DNA of 64,000 nucleotides from Watersipora subatra (Eukaryota > Bryozoa > Gymnolaemata > Cheilostomatida > Watersiporidae), in the NCBI RefSeq assembly GCF_963576615.1, contig NC_088708.1, positions 29,333,191 through 29,397,190 on the forward strand, given 5' to 3'. The stretch's first letter is position 1, and each line of letters begins with the position of its first letter. Both the position numbers and the translations under genes were made by a program. The notes below the pieces were generated by a model that did not search any database, had not been told where the DNA came from, and was given only the letters and a program-made list of their open reading frames with translations. Of the stretch, positions 23,843-36,500 are shown piece by piece.

Positions 23843-26800
23843 TGTCGATCCAAACGCTGTCATAAAATGTAACAATGTAAGCCAACAACGTGTCGTGCAC
23901 CAATATCGTTTGCTAATAATCGTACTTAACACAAAAGCTCTCGACTGATTAAGTTTGTTTAGTCGTTGATACTTCCCTTATCGACAGCTAGTCAACAGAA
24001 TTTATCATTGTTCTCCAGTTGTTCTCTGAAAATATGAGATATGGCGGTGAGCTTTGTTCGTCTTATGTAGTGAGTGGCTCTCCTGTCTTAGATGAAATTT
24101 AGAGACGGTAAACGAAGACACAAGACGGACAAGAAAGTTGTTCTCGCGAGCCCACAGTCTAATCTATTAATCCTGCTTGTATTTTGTCACCATTACTTAT
24201 ACAGCTTTCACATTAGTCAGTATAGACTATAGCCCGGCTAACAAGCGAATTCCTAGCGATCTACTGCGGGTATTACAACCCACCTCCTAGCTTTATTGTA
24301 ATGACTTCAAGAAGCCTGAGACTATATGGGGCGGAGCTTAAACACTCATTCACTTATTTGACAGTAATAGCTATAAATTGTTCTATTCTTTGTTACTAAG
24401 ATAAAAAATATGCCAGTTATATGTTTTACCGTGTAGGATTTGTATTTGTAGAGGTGAGTAGTGAACACACAATGAAATGGTCAATAGAAACTCAGTTTGT
24501 ATGTCTAGCGAAAGGCTAAGTGTGATAAAATACGCCCGTACGCGCTGTCAATCAATGTACATTGTCATTACTGGTCTATAACAATAATTAGCCATAATTA
24601 CGGTTGTGAAATTAAGCTCGGATCAAACAAGTCTATTCAAAGCATTTTCACGCATGCTTTAGTATATTCAGAGTCGCTAGAACGTTCCCGTCTCTTTGTA
24701 TGACACAATGTAACAAGTGCTTTCAGTATGACGCTATGTAACAAGTGCTTTTTCATTCAGCTTGCCAATAATAGTTAATCTGAAAGTTATGTCCAAAATA
24801 TGGTGGTGGCTCTAGATTATTTCTGATTTATAGTCTAACGCTAGTCTTAGAAGACCATGAGCGTGAAATGTTCCGTCTAGACTTGGCAATCGGCACTCGG
24901 TATGTCCTGTTGAATGGCTAATACAGAATCAAATGAAGATGAGCTATTACCTGTATTGGCTGAAATTATTATGGAAAAAATAAAACTTCAAGCATGATTT
25001 TTGCTTGTGCTATTGAACAAATCTAACCAGAAGTTTTTGCTGACAGCATGTTGATGAAAAACCATTGAGGAGAATTACGTTTCGTTATCTCTCCATCTCA
25101 TTTACAATTGCTGGAGACTATGTATAAATAACAATAATAATAACTCTAGCGATAGCAATAATAATAGTAATAGAAATTAATAGGAATCGTAGTACTGTAA
25201 CAGTAAAACTAATAACAGTAGTAAGGACAACAACAATAGTCATAGTGACATCAATAACAATCGTAATATTTATATATGTAGTTTTTCTGTGGCAACAAAG
25301 CTAAAATGCTCCCCACGTAGGGAGTTGGAGCAACGATGAAGCCAACATTGTGTGCTAAGTATGACCAGTTCTCACCCAATACACTATTAACATATAGCCT
25401 ATGCATTGCTCGACCTATAGTTTACATTTAGAGGTCAATGTTGGTAAGATGTATATTTATCTTCTATTTAACTTTTATCAGTATAACAGTTATTTATTTT
25501 CTGATAGCAGAACTAACATAGCAATGTTCCTCTACTTATCTCTCTAGACTTTGTTTGACAGTCAGGCCATTCTGTGCCAACAGCGTTCAGTACTTATCAT
25601 GGACCAGCTTTTTCATTCATGAAGAAGTCTGCTTTGTTAAGATATCACCGTATCACTCAACAACTACACACCGAGATAAGGGAAGATCAAATATCGTTAA
25701 AATATATTTGCATATCAAAGTTATGATTTTTTCATTGAGCAGAAACGGAGAAAGTTGTAAAGCGTTTTTGCACACAAGATGTCAATCATCGAAATGGTTC
25801 ATCTTAGTGGTTTCTGCCTTGAGTACATCATGTTACGTAAGCGGTATGTCACAGCTGGCTTTATGAGACTTCAAGTGCTAATTTCAGTTCACTCGACATT
25901 ATATGGCAGCCAGTGCAGACAACTTCACCGGTTTAGGCACTACATCATAAAGTCACCTTCAAATATGATGAGTCATGAATAAACTTGTTTACTTATGACA
26001 ACTAACCAAAGCGACTGCGGGAAAACTCCAACAACATCATTTTCGCTGTTTACGTCAGCGGTAGACTAACAGACAGACTATTTTAAATTTTGTACATTTA
26101 AACAAACCCAACGCTGTGTCATCTGTTGCTAGAAAAAATTTTCTTTAACACTAAAATAAAAAATGTTTTTTATTTGTTTCTGAAATTATGTTATTTTGTT
26201 GTTCTAAGTTGTAACTGTACCATGAAATCTTGCATGCTAAAAGAGGACAACTCCTAACTCTATTTTAATTGTGCAAAAATCAAAGTGCAAAGTTCTATAA
26301 AAATTTTTAGCATATGTTCATAATATTATAATATAATATAATATGCGCCAATAAAACTTTTGCCAGCTTTTCATTCAGTCAATTTTTATACTAGACAAGA
26401 TTACCTGAGCTATGAATGAGCTCAACATGTCTGCAGTTATAAATAACACCAGTCACCTAATAAATACTTTGTTGATAGCAACATTGCGCAGTTTTCTAAA
26501 ACATTCAACTCACAAGTATGCTTAAGCACCAACAGATGCGGTGTTGCACTTTCTCGAGGATATTAAATTGCCCTCTACGAGCTCACCCAAGTGAAACAGG
26601 AAGTGCACAGTTGGGAGTGGAGGTTGTAGCTTAATGGGAATTACTAATTGCAGTTGCAAGTACTTTGGTACTCTGGCACAGATTTGCACGATAGATTCAT
26701 TCTTGTCTGAGAAAGTTAACCATCTTATCTCTAATTGTTCAGCTAGAGTTTAGTATCTGTAGGGAATTGCGGCACGTAATCACCAAAAATTATAATTCTA

Positions 26801-27318
26801 CATCTTATCATTTACGGAAAAAGTTAGGAATATCACTATTCTTCCGCTTTATCCCTATGAGGCCGATTTCTGAACAAATACATAATTTAATGTATAATTA
26901 TATTGTCACAACATACAAGAAAAAGGATTGTTATGTTTTGCATCGTCACAAGCATTTTCACATACAATTGCGACAGCGCGGAAATATGAGTATACTCGGT
27001 TCTTGAGCAGTTACTGAATGTACAACAGTGTGTGTAGTTTACCAAAAAGGTCTCTTGAAGAATAATTTTGCACAACCACAAATATTAAATGTATACTAAG
27101 TTAAAAGCACATGTTTGCTATCTTTTTAGGTTTTTGTTTATGATAACTTACTTTTGCTTACAAGTAAGTACAGGTAAGTAGGCTTTTGCTTACAGGTAAG
27201 TAGGCTAAATACTGCTATTTCAAATCAGAGAATCACAGAAAGTTGAATATAACTTGAGAAGATGGTTTTTTCATCTCTGTGCTTGTGGTCTTGCGGTCAG
27301 TTAATTGTGCAGTTAGTT
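23843..27318. other. Gene-free stretch between the IGFBP-domain gene and K2P gene A
   Basis: I see no exon on either strand. It should contain the promoter of the IGFBP-domain gene (right of 23842) and the 3' UTR of K2P gene A (left of 27319), but no motif is clear enough to call. The open frames at 25.5-26.0 and 26.7-27.1 kb overlap one another and show no family. Confidence 0.5.
25128..25262. repeat. AAT/AAC-rich simple repeat
   Basis: An imperfect run of AATAATAAT, AATAGTAATAG and AACAACAATAG words. Confidence 0.7.
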
Positions 27319-27522
27319 TTATTTTTTCCGTATGGCAGTCATCGGCCGAGATGGAGGCTCTTCTTTGTTTTTCTCAGCTGTTGATTCTGTCCCAGTTTCC
27401 TGGACTTGGTCGTTTTCAGGTTTTTTCTCAACACCAATTTTAATGAGCAGCCATCGAACTTTGGCAACAATTTCATCTTGCATCAGTTGAAAGCACATGG
27501 ACACCATAGCCATCCCCAGGAT
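27319..27522 (-). CDS. K2P A exon 6: M4 end and C-terminal tail
   Basis: The acceptor is TTCTTATTAG|ATCCTGG. It encodes ILGMAMVSMCFQLMQDE and a charged tail of about 50 residues, ending TAA. Confidence 0.95.
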   Translation of the reverse strand: MLGMAMVSMCFQLMQDEIVAKVRWLLIKIGVEKKPENDQVQETGTESTAEKNKEEPPSRPMTAIRKK

Positions 27523-30500
27523 CTAATAAGAAATTGTGTCATGCATGAGAAGACAACCCAAAATATTTGGTAGGGTTATAACATAGATCGTCCATCTCTG
27601 TTGTTCAGGATGACTTGGCACTGAAGTAATAGTAGGATAATGATATGTAAAAACCTAATGGTAGTTCGCCGTGATATCTGTAATTTGCGAATGTATCTGG
27701 TCAGATCATTTTCATTACTGGAAAGTTTTCTCTCCATAATAGGTTTTCCTCGATGTCAGGGACAACAAGAGTGAGCATGGTTACTCAAATAGCCCAGAGC
27801 GATTAGGCAGCCATTTGAAAAAAGTTTCTTTTCTCACACATAAGATTATTTTAGCATATGGTTATCTATACAATCAAACATCGATATGTCTATGTATTTA
27901 GGAGTTTTCTATACTCATTCCTACATTTGTTACTCCGATATAAATAAAAGCGAAAATAAATAATTGAGGCAATGCATCCAAGTACCTGATATACGCCTGT
28001 TACGATCAGCTGAGCCTGAGATTCAGGACTGTCAAGGTTGGTAGTGCCCGGCACGATGTCTCCAAATCCGATTGTAGAGAAGGTAATGAAGCAGAAGTAT
28101 AGAGCGTCTATAAATCCCCAAGATTCCCAAACATAGAAAAGAGCGGCTCCGAGGAAAATAAAAGCTACAATCACAAAAATTAACTAGTGTGTTTTCACTT
28201 GGGCATGGCCTCCGTAACTTTAACTTGGGCATTCTTCTAGAATCTCCTAAAATGATTGTACATAGTCTTTCTAGTTTTAACTTGGGTTTTTTCTAAAGTC
28301 ATCTAGAAAGAAAATTTATGAAATTTACAAATCCTTGTTTTACTTCAGAGATGAACTATATAAAAGTTAGTAAAGATTAGTGTTTGCCCAACATATACAT
28401 GAAAGAGTGAAGCCAGCAGTGCATCGGCAGCGCTGGCAGCTAAAGAATATGCTTGTATTGTATAATAGTGAACTACAGTAATTTGATCAAATTCAGTCAT
28501 AGCGACAGACAGGGTTTTGAAGGCTGTCTTTCACCTAACCAGATCAATCTCCAGTTTATCTGAGGCGAGCTGTTTGTTGAAGTTTTACAGCAAGTCTCAG
28601 GTAGCTCTTTAACTTTCAGAACGGCCTCAAGTACAGGTACATACAGAGGGATGGACGTACATACAGGGTACGTACATCTGCTCTGATCTATATGAGAAAA
28701 CTGCTCTCCAGTGGTCTGGCTCTTTGAACCAAGGACAGACTGTTCTCCAATGATCGGGCCATTAGAACCAAAGACAGACTGCTTTCTAGTGGTCTGGTCA
28801 CGAAAACCAAGAACAGACTGCTCTCCAGTTGTCTGACCAACAGAAAAAAGGACAGACTGCTCTCCAGTTGTCTGGCCATTAAAATCAGAGACAGACTGCT
28901 CTCCAATAGTCTGGCCATTAAAACCAAAGACAGATTGCTCTCTAGTGGCCTGGCCATTAGAACCAAGGACAGTCTGCTCTCCAGTTGTCTGGCCAACACA
29001 AACAAGTTGAGCTAAGTTTTAACTGCTCATGCACACGACTACATGATGTAGTTATTTTTCTCTTATTCGCCTACCATCACTCAGTGACTGGTTGTACTGC
29101 AAAAAGTGATCAATTGTTAGCTTGCCTTGAAAGCATGTTGACCTAAAACATGAAATAAAGCCAATCTTGCAACATACTAGAGAATACTGCTTTTATTGGT
29201 AGCACAGGCTAATTAGATTTGTATGCTTCAATATTATATTCTGACAACAAACTGACAATGTTCAACATTTGTCATAAAACTTCTACTCCTGGATCAACAA
29301 CAAATGAGTTATCACTGCTATAATGGTCCAGCAACTGCCAAACATTATATTTTGGAAATATCATTATTATCTTCTATTTCTATCATTACTAGTTGAGTGG
29401 CAGTATTTTATCATAATATTATACTCTTTTTATGTAAAACTTATTTACAGGATTCAATAGACCATAGTTCTATCAATCAGCAAGTGTCCTAGTTAATGAA
29501 TTAATGAGAACGCTGTAGACTATTCACTGATGTAAACGCAGATGGGTTTGTGATAGTGTGAACAATGTTATCACAGATGATCACTGATGTATTGTAGTAT
29601 TAATACTGACACACTACGATACACTGTAACAGTATCGGTGTGTACATCGTGTGCAAGCCTTAACGACCGCAAGGAATGCTTTGGATTTCACGCAAAACTT
29701 TCAACATTCTCAAAAAGACACTAAAAGCTGGTTTACACTATATTGCCGTATATCGGCGTTGATGACAATATACTTCGGTGGTCGTCAATGATAACAATGT
29801 TCCCAGTCTCACAAACACACGCTGTTGTTTGCTTTCATTTTCACATTTCTTTTTAAATTTTTCTCGAAGGAAACTCGAAGGCGCTCGAAACAAATACTAC
29901 TCTTGCAACGCTTATTACCAACAGAAATATGGATAATGCTATCCGCAACAGCCAATCATCATCGTTGAAATGGTGCACATTATACAGGCTGTCGTCGATG
30001 CTCCGCTGAACTACCGGCAAAATTTGACAGCTGCAAACTTTCTTGATGTATTCGCGTTTCTTCGTCGATGCCACCTATTCACGGAGCATATAGTCATTGA
30101 TGAAATCCGAAAGGACAACGACGATATAGGTGTGCAACCAGTATTAACTAGTATTAAGAGTATTAACTAAATACTTTTTTGTCCATATAAGCATGAAATT
30201 GATCCAATTACCTTAAAATGGTTGTTTTCAGACAGGTTGTTAGATTTCGCAATATCTATCAAACGTAGTCAAATAATTGGCAGTACATTAATCAGCAAAT
30301 GAGATTGTAAAGCTGATATATCTACCCAATCAACCAATATAGCCTCAGGATCATAAAAATACTCACAGAAGAGAACAAGCATGCTGATTGTGAGAGGAAC
30401 GGTAATGTCTCCTTCATTCTCCTCATCTTCATCATCATCCTCATCATCACTTTCATCATCATCGTCTATGATTGGTCGACCAGAGGCATCAGTTCTATAG

Positions 30501-33500
30501 GTTGAAACTGGAGTAAGCTCCATGTCATCTTGCTGTATCAGAAATGAGGAGTTAATCGCGTTCACTCGTCATCCGTATTTATGTGATGTACCTGTATACT
30601 GCTATGAACTATTGGTTGCCTGACTATGCATTATGGGTAATATAGCGAATTGGTATTCGCTAGACTTTGACTAACTGGTAGTGTTCACAACTAGGAAGGC
30701 TTGGATCTTTACTGATGAGTGTGCGGTACTTTATTTCACAATTTCACTGACACTAACATCACACCAATGTCACCGTGAAGTCTAAAATTACATAGCACAA
30801 ATCACACTAATGTAAAATCACACATGTAAAACTTTTAAAACAACATTCAATACAAGAAAAAATGTAAACGTAAAGTTAAAATATAATAAAATGTAAAAAG
30901 ACATATGCACTACTAACCTTTGCCTCCTTTACTATTAAATCTTGACTCTCAAAATGACCATACAATGGATCACACTATAAGCTAAAATATTTAGTCGAAC
31001 ACGTTTTCGACAGACAGCAAAATGCTTGTTGTCTAGCTGAATAGTCCAAACTGACTGAGCACGCTGAGCGGATGGTTCAACTCGGCAAGAGTTTAAAATG
31101 TGTCAGTACATCAGAAAGTCACATCCCGTTGGTCAACAAAACTGGCCCCAAGAGCCCAATCCAGTCCCAGACAAAACACACCCACGGCATGACAATAACC
31201 AGAGAAGCACTAATCCATTCAGGCAGACCACAAATAGATCCGCATTGAACAGTAGCATAATGCACACAGCTTGTTACATAACCTTTTCTACCATGACAGA
31301 AACAGAACACCAGTGCAAATGCCTGCAAATCAGAAACATTTACACTCCCACCAAATTTAATATATATTACATTTCCACAAATTAATCTTAGTTTTAGCAT
31401 CTTTTTATTTAGCACACACTATAAACTAAATGAAAACAATCTATTATACTAATAATGACAAGATGAGAGTAACATAAAAATGTAACACGAAATTACTAAA
31501 GTAATGTTTACATAAAATATAAATGATTAACATGCAATTTCTAATACTACTTCTGCACAGCTCCTAAAGGAGTTTCACAAGCTTTTGCACTGGTCTTTGC
31601 AAAATTGTCGCTCATTCTATTGGCTTGATCTTGCTTTTTACATTGGATGCATGTGTTCACCTGTTCATTCTGGCACCTGAGATAATTCAGTAGCCACTCT
31701 GTCTAACTGCATTCAATATATGCGCTGCTCGTACAAGAGAGATTGTGGGGTAAACAAGGTCTCTGCATTTTTTAAAGTTGCTGTGCATCAAACACGGGCA
31801 TTTCTACTAGCTACAGATATGAGAGTGTATACAGAGCAAGAGATGGTTATCATAGGAAGGTTTGCCTTGAGCGTTCTCTGCTTGCTTGTGACATTAGCCT
31901 TGGCTCTCCTGCACGTCTATCAGAAAATCAACCCAGTCAGTTATGAAGTTATTGTCCTCAGAATACAAAACGAAGACCTAGTTCGCAGGCTATTTTTAAC
32001 CAAAATAGCTGTTGTGGCTCTTTTGACTTATCATTGCTTTTGAGTTGTCTTATCTTGTTCAGGAAATGTTTCTGATACGCATTGTTGCCGTCTTATCTTG
32101 AAGTTATACTCAAAATTTAAAAAGAAGTTTTATGTGAAACTATTTTAGTCATCAACAAACATTTAAAATTAAAAAAAAATCTTTTTTTTATTCTATTTTT
32201 TTCCTCTTTTTTATCTCATCCTTCTTTTTCTTTCTTCCTCCTCTTTTCCTGATATGGACTCTATGTCTTGAGCATTCTCTGCTTGCTTGTGACATTAGCC
32301 TTGGCTCTCCTGTTCATCTATCAGAAAATCAACCCAGTCAGTTATGAAGTTATTGTCCTCAGAATACAAAACGAAGACTTAGTTCGCAGGCTATTTTTAA
32401 CCAAAATAGCTGTTATAGCTCTTTTGACTTATCATTGCTTTTGAGTTGTCTTATCTTGTTCAAGAAATGTTTCTGATATGCATTGTTGCCATCTTATCTT
32501 GAAGTTATACTCAAAATTTAAAAAGAAGTTTTATGTGAAACTATTTTAGTCATCAACAAACATTTAAAATTAAAAAAAAATCTTTTTTTTTATTCTATTT
32601 TTTTTCCTCTTTTTTATCTCATCCTTCTTTTTCTTTCTTCCTCCTCTTTTCCTGATATGGACTCTATGTCTTGAGCATTCTCTGCTTGCTAGTGACATTA
32701 GCCTTGGCTCTCCTGTTCGTCTATCAGAAAATCAACCCAGTCAGTTATGAAGTTATTGTCCTCAGAATACAAAACGAAGACTTAGTTCGCAGGCTATTTT
32801 TAACCAAAATAGCTGTTGTGGCTCTTTTGACTTATCATTGCTTTTGAGTTGTCTTATCTTGTTCAGGAAATGTTTCTGATACGCATTGTTGCCGTCTTAT
32901 CTTGAAGTTATACTCAAAATTTAAAAAGAAGTTCTATGTGAAACTATTTTAGTCATCAACAAACATTTAAAATTAAAAAAAAATCTTTTTTTTATTCTAT
33001 TTTTTTCCTCTTTTTTATCTCATCCTTCTTTTTCTTTCTTCCTCCTCTTTTCCTGATATGGACTCTATGTCTTGAGCATTCTCTGCTTGCTTGTGACATT
33101 AGCCTTGGCTCTCCTGTTCATCTATCAGAAAATCAACCCAGTCAGTTATGAAGTTATTGTCCTCAGAATACAAAACGAAGACTTAGTTCGCAGGCTATTT
33201 TTAACCAAAATAGCTGTTATAGCTCTTTTGACTTATCATTGCTTTTGAGTTGTCTTATCTTGTTCAAGAAATGTTTCTGATATGCATTGTTGCCATCTTA
33301 TCTTGAAGTTATACTCAAAATTTAAAAAGAAGTTTTATGTGAAACTATTTTAGTCATCAACAAACATTTAAAATTAAAAAAAAATCTTTTTTTTTATTCT
33401 ATTTTTTTTCCTCTTTTTTATCTCATCCTTCTTTTTCTTTCTTCCTCCTCTTTTCCTGATATGGACTCTATGTCTTGAGCATTCTCTGCTTGCTAGTGAC

Positions 33501-36500
33501 ATTAGCCTTGGCTCTCCTGTTCGTCTATCAGAAAATCAACCCAGTCAGTTATGAAGTTATTGTCCTCAGAATACAAAACGAAGACTTAGTTCGCAGGCTA
33601 TTTTTAACCAAAATAGCTGTTGTGGCTCTTTTGACTTATCATTGCTTTTGAGTTGTCTTATCTTGTTCAGGAAATGTTTCTGATACGCATTGTTGCCGTC
33701 TTATCTTGAAGTTATACTCAAAATTTAAAAAGAAGTTCTATGTGAAACTATTTTAGTCATCAACAAACATTTAAAATTAAAAAAAAATCTTTTTTTTATT
33801 CTATTTTTTTCCTCTTTTTTATCTCATCCTTTTTCTTTCTTCCTCCTCTTTTCCTGATATGGACTCTATGTCTTGAGCATTCTCTGCTTGCTTGTGACAT
33901 TAGCCTTGGCTCTCCTGTTCGTCTATCAGAAAATCAACCCAGTCAGTTATGAAGTTATTGTCCTCAGAATACAAAACGAAGACTTAGTTCGCAGGCTATT
34001 TTTAACCAAAATAGCTGTTATGGCTCTTTTGACTTATCATTGCTTTTGAGTTGTCTTATCTTGTTCAAGAACTGTTTCTGATACGCATTGTTGCCATCTT
34101 ATCGTGAAGTTATACTCGAAATTTTAAAAGAAGTTTTATGTGAAACTATTTTCGTCATCGATAAACACTTGAAATTAAAAAAAATCTTCTTCTATTTATT
34201 CTATTTTTTTCCTCTTTTTTATCTCATTCTTCTTTTTCTTTCTTCCTCCTCTTTTCCTGATATGGATTCTATGCCTTGAGCGTTCTCTGCTTGCTTGTGA
34301 CATTAGCTTGGCTCTCCTGTTCATCTATCAGAAAATCAACCCAGTCAGTTATGAAGTTATTGTCCTCAGAATACAAAACGAAGACTTAGTTCGCAGGCTA
34401 TTTTTAACCAAAATAGCTGTTATGGCTCTTTTGACTTACCATTGCTTTTGAGTTGTCTTATCTTGTTCAGGAAATGTTTCTGATACGCATTGTTGCCGTC
34501 TTATCTTGAAGTTATACTCAAAATTTAAAAAAGTGTTATGTGAAACTATTTTAGTCATCGATAAACATTTAAAGTTAAAAAAAATCTTCTCTTTATTCTA
34601 TTTTTTTCTTCTTTTTTATCGCATCCTTCTTCTTTTTCTTTCTTCCTCCCCTTTTCTTGATATGAATTCTAAAGGTTCAAATGCTTCCGGGCAGTCTGTA
34701 CCAATCAACAAACCTATAGGTATGTCTAGAGATAGAGGTAAATAATGAGCATAGTTTCGTAGGTGTGGAAACTGGCGAATATTTATACAATCAGGTATTG
34801 CTTGGGCATCACATGTAATCTTGTTCCACTCAAGAGGCTTTTATAGATGTTGAGTCAGTTTTCTTATAATTTCTTATCCAGTTTCCTCGAATTATAAGAT
34901 CGCTGTACAACTTTAAAGACTCGCATGAATCACCTGTGAGAGTGTCAATTGTCACATTTTTAACAGTGAATGATGGCTGAATCGTATTGGCTGTATGTTT
35001 GGTTATATAAGACGCGTTAGATGCTATCTCCAACATTGCGCAAACTAACATTTCTTTGGAAGGATTCTGTGGGGTAGATACATGAACGGGAACTACCATG
35101 CTCATTGTCGTGCTCGTAACTTTGGTTGCTTTTACTACAAGCTTTTCGGGCTCTTTGGTGTCATCTTTTTCTTTAGGTGGCTTCGCTGATTGTTTCGTTT
35201 GATTGTCCCTTTCTACTTTTTGTTGACCATTTTTGCTGGTTTTTTTTGCCAGTTTGATGGCTCCTTGTGCAAGGCAGTCGGATGACATAAGCTGCATTTC
35301 TTGCATGTGGCTCTTTTGTAGCAGCCTCTTGCCTGATGGCTTGAATCTAGGCAGCTGTAGCAAAGTCTGTTGCTTTGAACAAAAGTTTCCTTGTCAGCAG
35401 GAGAGAGTCTATCTAATAAAACACATTCTGTCATTCGATGACTTTTTTAACAATGTTTGCAAGATTCAGTTTTAGATGTAGAATTTGTAGCAAAGGTTCT
35501 AACATTTGAGTTAAGGGATACTTTTGGACTTCTAGTGCTGGCAGCAGAACTCTTATTTCCACTAATGCTTTTTATCAAAGGCTCATCCATTACCTCTGCA
35601 TTGTCCACAACAAAGTAGACGTACTCATTGAAGGTAGGATAACGATATTCTGCTGATCTTTTCTCTTTTACTTTACGTGCCCAGTTTCTAATCATCTAGT
35701 CAGGGAGTTTTGCGGCTAACTTCTCATTTTCCTGGCTATCGTTGAGAGACTGCAACTCAGGAACATCTTTCATAGCAGACTTTATATGTGACAGAAAGTC
35801 TGCATAACTGCGTAATGATGTTGCGTCTTTTGCACCAACTCTTGGCCAGTCTTCTAACTTCTTTCTCAATGCTCGATTGACGCTTTTTGCTTCCAAATCA
35901 CTCTCTCAGTTCTCTTCTGGTATCTAGGTAAGCTGTTTCCGTGTTGGTAATAAAATGACCACTAATAGCGTCTTTACCTTTCCCATACTTTTTCAAGTGT
36001 CCAAGTGGTTCTTTTCCGCAGAGTCCTTCTGATTTGATGTAAGCATCAACGTCTAATTCCCAGTCTTGGAAATAAATAGGGTTGCCGTCGTACACTGTGG
36101 GTTCAGGAGAAGATCGTTTCGAGGCTTTCATGACCAGTACTATATTGTCTGACAACTCTCTTACTATGCTCATGCTATCGTTCTCTCTTTGATTCTTGAC
36201 AGAATGTTGAAGATATGTCGTTTTCCTCAAATCCAGTGGTTTGTATGTAGTCATACTATCTAAAGTTTTTTGACTAGTTACAGTCGGTTCTTGACGAGGT
36301 ACAAATGTAGTTGCTTGTGGAAGAACAGTTGTAGAGTCTACAGATCTGTCTCTGTCTTTTGACTTGTTAAGCACCCTATCCTTTAATGCAGTGCGTTCCG
36401 CTTTCCGTTCTTCATATAATCTGTTCTGTTCTTCTAACTCTGCTTGTAGGCGCTCCATTGTTTGCTCCAATTCGCACATCTCACCTTCTTCTTGTGCCAG

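Noticed and set aside
28688-29005. 105-codon minus-strand frame with a 13-residue repeat
   Set aside because: Product of the 39-bp minisatellite in a K2P A intron; no splice sites at its edges.
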